A stretch of 5,128 nucleotides of DNA, taken from NCBI GenBank assembly GCA_919902965.1, contig CAKKSJ010000251.1:1-5128 (forward strand). Reading direction: 5' to 3'. Both the position numbers and the translations under genes were made by a program. Below the pieces are notes generated by a model. It saw only the letters and a list, made by a program, of their open reading frames with translations, made no database searches and was not told where the DNA came from. Positions 1 through 5,128 of the stretch are shown piece after piece (position 1 is the first letter of the stretch; each line of letters starts with the position of its first letter). The DNA comes from Burkholderiales bacterium. GTDB lineage: Bacteria; Pseudomonadota; Gammaproteobacteria; Burkholderiales; SG8-39.

Positions 1-20
1 GCCTTCCGATAAATTCTGAA

Positions 21-26
21 AGGGGG
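21..26 (+). promoter_or_regulatory. Shine-Dalgarno for the C_GCAxxG_C_C gene
   Basis: AGGGGG lies 10 nt upstream of the ATG at 37. A second in-frame ATG at 43 would sit 16 nt away, which is too far, so the site favours the start at 37. No promoter can be judged because only 36 bases precede the gene. Confidence 0.55.
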
Positions 27-36
27 TAAGTCGATC

Positions 37-516
37 ATGTCTATGACACCGGAGCAGATGGAGGAAAGAACGCGCGACAGCATGCTCAAGGGCTTCCACT
101 GCAGCCAGGCCGTCATGGCCGCAGGGCTCGAGAAGTGCGGAGTCGAGGACGAGAGCCTGCTGCGGGCCATGGCCCCGATGGGAGGAGGCGTGGCCGCGAG
201 CGGAGGCCCCTGCGGCGCGCTGACGGGCGGAGTCGCGATGCTGGGGCGGCTGTTCGGGAAGCCGGCGCCGGAGGCGCGGGACGATAAGCGGATGTGGACC
301 GCTACGGCCGAGTTCTACCGCCGTTTCGAGACGGAAATCGCCGCGCCCTACGGCAGCGTCAACTGCCGGGACATCGCGAAAGTAGATTGGAAGAACAAGG
401 AACAGGTGAAGGACTTCTACGCCGGTGCCGGCGCCAGGGAATGCGCCTGCAGCACGGGGAAGGCGGCGCGCATCCTGGGTGAAGTCATCGAGAAATACGC
501 TGAGGGCGGCGGCTGA
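37..516 (+). CDS. Putative redox-active protein, C_GCAxxG_C_C family
   Basis: This 159-residue soluble protein has no signal peptide or membrane segment. It matches the C_GCAxxG_C_C family (Pfam PF09719 / TIGR01909), small proteins with four conserved cysteines and a CGAxxG motif that are thought to be redox-active or metal-binding; no reaction is established. Visible landmarks are Cys22 in HCSQAV, the CGALTGG motif starting at Cys59, Cys110 in NCRDI, and a Cys136-x-Cys138 pair in ECACS near the end. Cys34 is an extra cysteine. The length is slightly above the roughly 140 residues usual for the family. The start at 37 is chosen because of the AGGGGG upstream. The gene converges on pepN with 7 bp between stop codons, so it is its own transcription unit or the end of one beginning outside the window. 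Its codon use differs from nfeD: only 3 of 11 Arg codons are CGC and 9 of 21 Gly codons are GGA or GGG, which hints at separate acquisition. Family assignment is confident; function is unknown. Confidence 0.88.
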   Translation: MSMTPEQMEERTRDSMLKGFHCSQAVMAAGLEKCGVEDESLLRAMAPMGGGVAASGGPCGALTGGVAMLGRLFGKPAPEARDDKRMWTATAEFYRRFETEIAAPYGSVNCRDIAKVDWKNKEQVKDFYAGAGARECACSTGKAARILGEVIEKYAEGGG

Positions 517-524
517 ACGCCGCC
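505..524. terminator. GC hairpin at the convergent gene junction, possible bidirectional terminator
   Basis: GGCGGCG (505-511) and CGCCGCC (518-524) form a perfect 7-bp stem around a 6-nt loop, GCTGAA. The loop contains the stop codon of the small Cys protein, and the last stem base belongs to the pepN stop codon. Neither strand has a T-tract after the stem, so it is not a canonical intrinsic terminator. It could still slow polymerase or protect both 3' ends, or it may be coincidence in GC-rich DNA. Confidence 0.3.
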
Positions 525-3193
525 TAGGCGAGCGCCTTGCCCACAATCTCGGCCACGTCGTTCGACAGCCCCTCGGCATCGCGGATGCGCTCCAGCGCGG
601 CGCGCGCGTGCTGCCTGCGCCCGGAATCGAATTTCTTCCAGCGGTCGAAGGCGCGCGCCATGCGCGCGGCGACCTGCGGGTTGAACGCGCCGATTGCAAT
701 CACCTGGTCCGCGAGGAAAGCGTAGCCGCCGCCATCGGCGGCGTGAAAACGCAGGTGGTTGCCGCTAAAGCTGCGGATCAGCGCGTAGACCTTGTTCGGA
801 TTGCGAATATCGAAAGCCGGGTGGGCAAGCAGCCTGCGCACTTCGGCCAGGGTGCCGGGCAGGCGCGAGCCCGCCTGCACCGCCAGCCATTTGTCCACCA
901 CCAGGGGTTCGTGCGTCCATTTGGCATAGAAGGCATCGAGCGCACGCACGCGCTCGGCGCAGTCGCAATTGGCGAGCGCGGCGAGCGCCGCCATGGTATC
1001 GCTCATATTGTCGGCGTTCTCGAATTGTGCAAAGGCGAGATCGCGCGACGCGCCCTCGTCGAGTTCCATCAGGTAGCCGAGGCATAGATTGCGCAGCGCG
1101 CGCTTGCCCGCCGCCTGCGCGTCCGGGCTGTACGGGCCGGGCACCGCGTGTGCATGGTAGGCGGCGAGCAATTCGGCGCGCAGCGCGCGCGCCAGATCGC
1201 GGCGCAGCGCGTTGCGCACCGCGTGGATGGCGTCCGGATCGACCTCGGCCAATTGCTCCGCGATATAGACTTCCGAGGGCAGCGCCAGGGCTTCGGCGGC
1301 GAAGGCAGGGTCGCGCGGCGCGTCGGCGAGTACGCGCGCGAAGGCCGCCACGAAGGCCTGCGGCGTTGCCACGGCGGCGCTCGCGCCCTTGCCTCGCGCG
1401 CGATGCGCCTCGATTCCTTTTAAGATCAAGGCCAGCGCAAGCCGCTGGCCCGCTTCCCAGCGGTTGAAGGCGTTCGCGTCGTGCGCCATCAGATGCGTGA
1501 GATCCGCCTCGCTGTAGTCGTATTTCACGTTCACCGGCGCGGAGAAATTACGCAGCAAGGACGGCACCGGCGCCGCCGGTACGTTGACGAACACAAAGCG
1601 TTGTTGCGGCCGGGTCAGCGACAGCACGCGCGTGATTTCCCCGGCAGGCTGCTCAGCGGTTGTTTCGCCCTCAAGTTGCAGCGGCAGGTCGCGACCATCC
1701 GGCCCCACCAGTCCCAGTGCGAAAGGAATGTGGAAAGGCAGCTTGGTCTCCTGCCCCGGGCTGGGCGCGCAGGATTGTTTCAGCGTCAGCACGTAGCGTC
1801 CGGACGCGGCGTCGTACTCCCCCGCCGCTTCCACCTGCGGCGTGCCCGCCTGCTCGTACCAGCGGCGGAACTGGACGAGGTCGACGCCGCTCGCATCCTG
1901 CATGGCCTGCACGAAATCGTCGGTAGTCACCGCCTGGCCGTCGTGGCGTTCGAAATAAAGATCCATGCCCTTGCGGAACAAGGCCGGCCCGAGCAGGCTG
2001 TGTTGCATGCGCACGACTTCGGCGCCTTTTTCGTACACCGTCATGGTGTAGAAATTGCGGATCTCCATGTAGGCGGCGGGGCGCACCGGATGCGCCATCG
2101 GGCCGGCGTCCTCCGGGAACTGCGCCGCGCGCAGGCCGCGCACCTCGACTATGCGCTGCACCGCGCGCGAATACATGTCGGCGCCGTATTCCTGGTCGCG
2201 GAATACGGTCAGGCCTTCTTTCAGCGACAGCTGAAACCAGTCGCGGCAGGTGACGCGATCCCCGGTCCAGTTGTGGAAATATTCGTGCGCGACCACGCGG
2301 TCGATATTCTGGTAGTCGATGTCGGTGGCGGTGTCGGGCCGCGCGAGCACGTACTTGGTATTGAAAATATTGAGGCCCTTGTTTTCCATCGCGCCGGAAT
2401 TGAAATCACTCACCGCCACGATCATGTACCCGTCGAGATCGAGTTCCAGGCCGAACCTGTCCTCGTCCCATTTCATCGCGCTCTTCAGGCAGCGCATGGC
2501 GAAGCCGCACTGGTCGAGCTTGCCCGGTTCGACATAGACGGCGAGCCTGGCCGTGCGTCCGGAGCGGGTGAGGAAACTGTCCTCGAGTTTCTCCAGTTTC
2601 GCCGCCACCATGGCGAAGAGATAGCAAGGCTTGGGAAACGGATCGTCCCATTTCGCCCAGTGCCGTGCGCCGGCTTCTGCGCCTGCGGCGGCCAGGTTGC
2701 CGTTCGACAACAGCACCGGATAGCGTTCGCGCCCGGCGTGTATGGTGGTGGTATAGCGTGCCATCACGTCGGGCCGGTCGATGAACCAGGTGATGCGGCG
2801 AAAGCCCTCGGCTTCGCACTGCGTGAAAAAACCATTGCTCGATGCGTACAGGCCCTCCAGCCGGGTGTTCTTCTGCGGCCGGATGCGCGATACGGTTTCG
2901 AGCCTGAAGCGCTCGGGCACATTGACGATGGCGAGGCTCTCCGGCGCCAGGGCGTATTCCTCCGGCGCCAGCGCGCGGTCGTCGAGCGCCACCGACAGCA
3001 GCTCGATCTCGTCGCCGTCGAGCAGCAGCGGCGCGCCCGCATCGGCGCACTGCGGGTTTCGGCTGATCTCCAGCAGCGCGCGCACCTGCGCGTGGTCTTC
3101 GCGGATATCCACATCGAGATCGATGCTGGAGATCAGGAAAGCCGGCGGCGTGTAGTCCTTCAGATAAATCGTCTTGGGTGCGGGTTCGCGCAT
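524..3193 (-). CDS. pepN: Aminopeptidase N (M1 family zinc metallopeptidase)
   Basis: This is a cytosolic broad-specificity aminopeptidase that removes N-terminal residues from peptides in the last steps of protein turnover. The 889 residues compare with 870 in E. coli PepN. The active site aligns with E. coli at a constant +6 offset: the exopeptidase motif GAMEN is at 267-271, HEYFH at 303-307 with the third zinc ligand Glu326 (HExxH-x18-E), general base Glu304, transition-state Tyr387, and amine-anchoring Glu127 and Glu270. Lys325, the partner of the Glu127 equivalent, is also kept. By that offset the domains are an N-terminal beta domain (about 1-199), the catalytic domain (200-450), a small beta domain (451-550) and a C-terminal helical domain to the end. 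The residue before GAMEN is Ser266, where E. coli has Met260. The ATG at 3193 is the first conventional start after an in-frame stop at 3272-3274, and its MREPAPKTIYLKDY start aligns with other PepN N-termini, but no Shine-Dalgarno precedes it. It is divergent from nfeD and appears to be a single-gene unit. Confidence 0.97.
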   Translation of the reverse strand: MREPAPKTIYLKDYTPPAFLISSIDLDVDIREDHAQVRALLEISRNPQCADAGAPLLLDGDEIELLSVALDDRALAPEEYALAPESLAIVNVPERFRLETVSRIRPQKNTRLEGLYASSNGFFTQCEAEGFRRITWFIDRPDVMARYTTTIHAGRERYPVLLSNGNLAAAGAEAGARHWAKWDDPFPKPCYLFAMVAAKLEKLEDSFLTRSGRTARLAVYVEPGKLDQCGFAMRCLKSAMKWDEDRFGLELDLDGYMIVAVSDFNSGAMENKGLNIFNTKYVLARPDTATDIDYQNIDRVVAHEYFHNWTGDRVTCRDWFQLSLKEGLTVFRDQEYGADMYSRAVQRIVEVRGLRAAQFPEDAGPMAHPVRPAAYMEIRNFYTMTVYEKGAEVVRMQHSLLGPALFRKGMDLYFERHDGQAVTTDDFVQAMQDASGVDLVQFRRWYEQAGTPQVEAAGEYDAASGRYVLTLKQSCAPSPGQETKLPFHIPFALGLVGPDGRDLPLQLEGETTAEQPAGEITRVLSLTRPQQRFVFVNVPAAPVPSLLRNFSAPVNVKYDYSEADLTHLMAHDANAFNRWEAGQRLALALILKGIEAHRARGKGASAAVATPQAFVAAFARVLADAPRDPAFAAEALALPSEVYIAEQLAEVDPDAIHAVRNALRRDLARALRAELLAAYHAHAVPGPYSPDAQAAGKRALRNLCLGYLMELDEGASRDLAFAQFENADNMSDTMAALAALANCDCAERVRALDAFYAKWTHEPLVVDKWLAVQAGSRLPGTLAEVRRLLAHPAFDIRNPNKVYALIRSFSGNHLRFHAADGGGYAFLADQVIAIGAFNPQVAARMARAFDRWKKFDSGRRQHARAALERIRDAEGLSNDVAEIVGKALA

Positions 3194-3222
3194 GGTCAGG
3201 GTAGGGGCTAGAGATTGCAGGA

Positions 3223-3249
3223 GCGCCAGTTTAACGGAAGCGCTGGCGC
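3223..3249. repeat. 7-bp inverted repeat in the pepN/nfeD divergent intergenic region
   Basis: GCGCCAG (3223-3229) and CTGGCGC (3243-3249) are exact inverted copies separated by 13 bp. Their centres are 20 bp apart, about two helical turns, as in many dimeric regulator sites. The arms fall on the candidate pepN -10 region and the candidate nfeD -35. Similar GC-rich strings occur by chance elsewhere in the window, so a regulatory role is inference. Confidence 0.3.
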
Positions 3250-3258
3250 CTGCGTCAA
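3229..3258 (-). promoter_or_regulatory. Candidate pepN promoter
   Basis: On the minus strand a good -35 element, TTGACG (3258-3253, 5 of 6 to consensus), is followed after 17-18 bp by a weak -10 region, GTTAAAC (3235-3229). Transcription would start near 3222, giving a leader of about 29 nt. The -10 match is poor (3 of 6), so this is only a candidate. Confidence 0.35.
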
Positions 3259-3271
3259 AACAGGCTATAGT
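3243..3271 (+). promoter_or_regulatory. Candidate nfeD promoter
   Basis: TATAGT (3266-3271) is a 5-of-6 match to the -10 consensus, in the only AT-rich patch of the intergenic region. A weak -35, CTGGCG (3243-3248, 3 of 6), lies 17 bp upstream. Transcription would start around 3278, leaving a leader of about 25 nt with a strong ribosome binding site. It overlaps the candidate pepN promoter on the other strand. Confidence 0.4.
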
Positions 3272-3291
3272 TTAAGCGGGACGGGAGCAGC

Positions 3292-3297
3292 GGAGGG
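3292..3297 (+). promoter_or_regulatory. Shine-Dalgarno for nfeD
   Basis: GGAGGG lies 5 nt before the ATG at 3303 and fixes this as the start. The next in-frame ATG, nine codons on within the signal sequence, has no such site. Confidence 0.7.
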
Positions 3298-3302
3298 TTT
3301 GC

Positions 3303-4712
3303 ATGCGCCGGCTAGTTGTTTTTTTCATGACTTTCCTGTGGTCTTTGTGGCCCCTGGGGCCGGCGGCAGCACCGGCGCCGGTGCTGTTGCTCACCATCAA
3401 CGGCGCAATCGGCCCCGCTACCGCCGATTACGTGCACCGCGGCATCGAGCACGCGCACGCCATCAATGCGCAGCTGCTGGTGCTGCAGATGGACACCCCG
3501 GGCGGGCTGGACACTTCGATGCGCGCCATCATCAAGGACATTCTCGCCGCGCCCATGCCGGTCGCCGCATTTGTCGCGCCGGGCGGCGCGCGCGCCGCCC
3601 GCGCCGGCACTTACATGCTCTATGCCAGCCCTATCGCGGCCATGGCGCCGGCCACCAATCTCGGCGCGGCGACGCCGGTGCAAATCGGCGTTGGCGGCGC
3701 ACCGGGCGCGGGCAAGGATGAAGACCGCGCGGAGGGCGCCAAGGACAAAGCCGGCAAAGCCGACAAGGCCAAGGGCGGCGCCGGCAAGGCCGACAAGAGC
3801 CAGGACAAAAACGCCATGCCCGGCGGCGATGCGATGACGCGCAAGGTGGTACACGACGCCTCGGCCTACATACGCGGCCTGGCGCAGATGCGCGGCCGCA
3901 ATGCGGAATGGGCGGAGCGCGCGGTGCGCGAGGCAGTGAGCCTGTCCTCGGCCGAGGCGCTGAAACTCAAGGTGATCGATCTCATTGCCGAGGATGTGCC
4001 GCAACTGCTGCAGCGGCTGGACGGCCGCAAGACTATCATCGCCGGAACCGCGCGTGTGCTCGCCACTGCCGGTGTCGTTGCCACGGCGTTCGAACCGGAC
4101 TGGCGCACGCGCTTTCTTTCGGTGATCACCGACCCGAGCGTGGCTTACATCCTGATCATGCTCGGCATCTACGGCATCCTGTTCGAGCTGTACAACCCGG
4201 GGATGGTGCTGCCGGGAGTGGTCGGTGCGATCAGCGCGCTGATTGCGCTGTATGCCTTCCAGATGCTGCCGGTCAACTATGCCGGGCTTGCGCTCATTTT
4301 TCTGGGCATCGCCTTCATGATCGCCGAATTTTTCCTTCCCGCGTTCGGCTCCCTGGGCATAGGCGGACTGATCGCTTTCGTCATCGGTTCGGTGATGCTG
4401 TTCGACACCGATATTCCCGGATTCGAGATTCCGTACGCGCTGATCGGCGGTTTCGCCGCGGTTAGCGCGGCCTTCCTGCTGCTGGTGATAGGTGTGGTGC
4501 TCAAGTCGCGCCACCAGCCTGTGGTGAGCGGGCGCGAGGAACTGATCGGTGCGGCGGGCGAGGTGCTGGAAGATTTCGAGCGCGAGGGCTGGGCGCGTGT
4601 GCATAGCGAAAACTGGCGCGTGCGCGCCGCGACGCCGCTCAAGGCCGGGCAGCGCGTGCGCGTCGCGGCGATCGACGGCCTGATGCTGGACGTCGTTGCA
4701 GACGCGGACTGA
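3303..4712 (+). CDS. nfeD: NfeD-family ClpP-like membrane protease homologue, nucleophile Ser replaced by Arg
   Basis: This is a full-length (469 residue) NfeD1b-type protein. Residues 1-23 are a hydrophobic signal sequence ending in AAA. A ClpP-class domain at about 26-235 faces the periplasm and contains DTPGG (64-68), a GTYMLY segment (102-107) and GAATPVQIG (121-129). Five membrane segments follow at about 279-296, 303-321, 326-345, 350-367 and 377-400, then a cytoplasmic OB-fold NfeD domain at about 405-466. In the archaeal homologue PH1510 the catalytic dyad is Ser97 (AASAG) and Lys138. Here Lys181 matches the lysine, but the serine position is Arg100 (AARAG, codon CGC at 3600-3602), so proteolysis by the known mechanism is not expected. 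Residues about 130-175 form a Lys/Ala/Gly-rich low-complexity insertion with a 10-residue repeat. The slipin gene follows 73 bp downstream, the usual NfeD partner; the pair probably forms a membrane complex. Family and topology are certain; activity is doubtful. Confidence 0.95.
   Translation: MRRLVVFFMTFLWSLWPLGPAAAPAPVLLLTINGAIGPATADYVHRGIEHAHAINAQLLVLQMDTPGGLDTSMRAIIKDILAAPMPVAAFVAPGGARAARAGTYMLYASPIAAMAPATNLGAATPVQIGVGGAPGAGKDEDRAEGAKDKAGKADKAKGGAGKADKSQDKNAMPGGDAMTRKVVHDASAYIRGLAQMRGRNAEWAERAVREAVSLSSAEALKLKVIDLIAEDVPQLLQRLDGRKTIIAGTARVLATAGVVATAFEPDWRTRFLSVITDPSVAYILIMLGIYGILFELYNPGMVLPGVVGAISALIALYAFQMLPVNYAGLALIFLGIAFMIAEFFLPAFGSLGIGGLIAFVIGSVMLFDTDIPGFEIPYALIGGFAAVSAAFLLLVIGVVLKSRHQPVVSGREELIGAAGEVLEDFEREGWARVHSENWRVRAATPLKAGQRVRVAAIDGLMLDVVADAD
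3580..3601. repeat. Perfect 22-bp all-G+C palindrome inside nfeD
   Basis: CGGGCGGCGCG (3580-3590) is followed immediately by its exact reverse complement (3591-3601), with no spacer. It encodes the loop just before and including the first two bases of Arg100. The pair 3581/3600 would be broken if codon 100 were AGC (Ser), leaving an 18-bp palindrome. Confidence 0.95.
3750..3809 (+). repeat. Ten-codon imperfect tandem repeat in nfeD
   Basis: Two 30-bp units encode AGKADKAKGG and AGKADKSQDK. Their first 18 bp (3750-3767 and 3780-3797) differ at one base. They lie in the low-complexity linker between the conserved GAATPVQIG segment and Lys181, a region whose length and sequence usually vary in NfeD proteins. 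The likely origin is replication slippage. Confidence 0.75.
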
Positions 4713-4771
4713 TGGGAGTTTTGAGCCGGAGGGCGCTGGCGCATCGCGGCTTGCGCAATTGAAAATGTTCC

Positions 4772-4777
4772 AGGGAG
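4772..4777 (+). promoter_or_regulatory. Shine-Dalgarno for the slipin gene
   Basis: AGGGAG lies 8 nt before the ATG at 4786 and supports that start. The 73-bp gap after nfeD (4713-4785) shows no clear promoter or terminator, consistent with co-transcription. Confidence 0.6.
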
Positions 4778-4785
4778 CTTGAATT

Positions 4786-5128
4786 ATGCTGCTCAATTTC
4801 GGATTAGGCGTGGTCGTACTCCTGGTGGCGCTGCTGGTGGCGTCGCTGCGCATCCTGCGCGAATACGATCGCGGCGTGGTGTTCCAGCTGGGGCGCTTCT
4901 GGAAGGTGAAGGGGCCGGGAATGATTTTTCTGATCCCGGCGGTGCAACAGATGGTGCGCGTGGACCTGCGCACCGTGGTGTTCGATGTGCCGCCGCAGGA
5001 CGTGATAACGCGCGACAACGTCTCGGTCAAAGTGAACGCGGTGGTGTACTTCCGCGTGATGGATCCGCAGAAAGCGATCATCCAGGTGGTCGACTTTCTC
5101 GGCGCGACCAGCCAGCTCGCCCAGACCA
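4786..5128 (+). CDS. Slipin / stomatin-like SPFH-domain membrane protein (3' end outside window)
   Basis: The first 114 residues are visible and the frame is open at the window end; family members are usually about 250-260 residues. Residues 3-22 form a single hydrophobic membrane segment, followed directly by the SPFH/band-7 domain: LREYDRGVVFQLGRF (24-38), KGPGMIFLIP, VDLRTVVFDVPPQDVITRDN, VKVNAVVYFRVMDPQKA and ATSQLAQT at the edge. This is the typical slipin signature. Such proteins oligomerise at the inner membrane and organise membrane microdomains. In archaea the stomatin partner PH1511 is cleaved near its hydrophobic C-terminus by the NfeD protease PH1510; the equivalent C-terminal region here lies beyond the window. 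It is probably the second gene of the nfeD operon. QmcA-like and HflK/C proteins are less likely because of the slipin-type VPPQDVITRDNVSVKVNA stretch and the nfeD neighbour. Confidence 0.95.
   Translation, partial: MLLNFGLGVVVLLVALLVASLRILREYDRGVVFQLGRFWKVKGPGMIFLIPAVQQMVRVDLRTVVFDVPPQDVITRDNVSVKVNAVVYFRVMDPQKAIIQVVDFLGATSQLAQT

Noticed and set aside
425..1087. A 220-codon plus-strand open frame crossing the pepN/small Cys protein junction
   Set aside because: It overlaps the end of one well-supported gene out of frame and is antisense to another. The composition is a shadow of pepN.
1481..3211. A 576-codon open frame on the plus strand opposite pepN
   Set aside because: It is antisense to a gene with every catalytic motif intact. 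Its product is His/Arg/Gln/Val-rich with no recognisable domain, as expected for a mirror frame of a GC-rich gene.
4733..4742. GCGCTGGCGC upstream of the slipin gene, identical to 3240-3249 upstream of nfeD, as a possible shared operator
   Set aside because: The reverse complement also occurs inside pepN near 2965, so in DNA this GC-rich the match is easily chance.
4712..4762. A 16-codon frame starting in an overlapping TGATG at the end of nfeD
   Set aside because: It could be translated by termination-reinitiation, but it has no own ribosome site or recognisable peptide and is too short to support. The slipin gene has its own good Shine-Dalgarno.
3312..5081. A 589-codon open frame on the minus strand opposite nfeD and the slipin gene
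   Set aside because: It runs through both real genes and their gap, has no plausible start context, and its product is a low-complexity Arg/His/Ala/Gly string without motifs. The real genes on the other strand have clear families.
1..5128. CRISPR arrays, tRNA or rRNA genes, insertion sequences, phage or defence genes
   Set aside because: No spaced direct repeats, cloverleaf-like segments, transposase motifs or terminal inverted repeats were seen. The window is almost fully explained by four protein genes.

Overview
This is a GC-rich bacterial chromosome segment (roughly two-thirds G+C by eye). Its gene repertoire fits a betaproteobacterium: a proteobacterial-type aminopeptidase N, and a full-length NfeD membrane protease-like protein followed directly by a slipin. 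The assignment rests on family resemblance read by eye, not on a search. There are no rRNA or tRNA genes, CRISPR arrays, insertion sequences or phage genes, and nearly all of the window is coding.

Layout. A small cysteine-rich putative redox protein of the C_GCAxxG_C_C family lies at 37-516 (+). It converges with pepN at 524-3193 (-), with only 7 bp between the two stop codons and a short GC-rich hairpin spanning the junction. A 109-bp intergenic region (3194-3302) separates pepN from the divergent gene nfeD at 3303-4712 (+). It carries candidate overlapping divergent promoters and a 7-bp inverted repeat. After a 73-bp gap comes a slipin/stomatin gene (4786 to beyond the window end, +), probably in one operon with nfeD.

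How the genes relate. NfeD and slipin are a classic conserved pair. In archaea the NfeD-type protease cleaves the C-terminus of its stomatin partner, and in bacteria the pair is thought to act in membrane microdomain organisation. pepN is a cytosolic housekeeping aminopeptidase, and the small Cys protein has no established function. Neither has an evident link to the NfeD pair beyond position.

The most notable observation is in nfeD. The protein keeps almost all of the ClpP-like domain, including the expected lysine of the Ser/Lys dyad. At the nucleophile position (AASAG in characterised relatives) it reads AARAG, with Arg100 in place of serine. The first base of that codon lies in the arm of a perfect 22-bp, all-G+C palindrome (3580-3601). 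That one base is what would change an ancestral AGC (Ser) into CGC (Arg), and the same change perfects the palindrome. This fits either palindrome-templated mutation of a real gene, giving a pseudoprotease, or a sequencing error at a hairpin.
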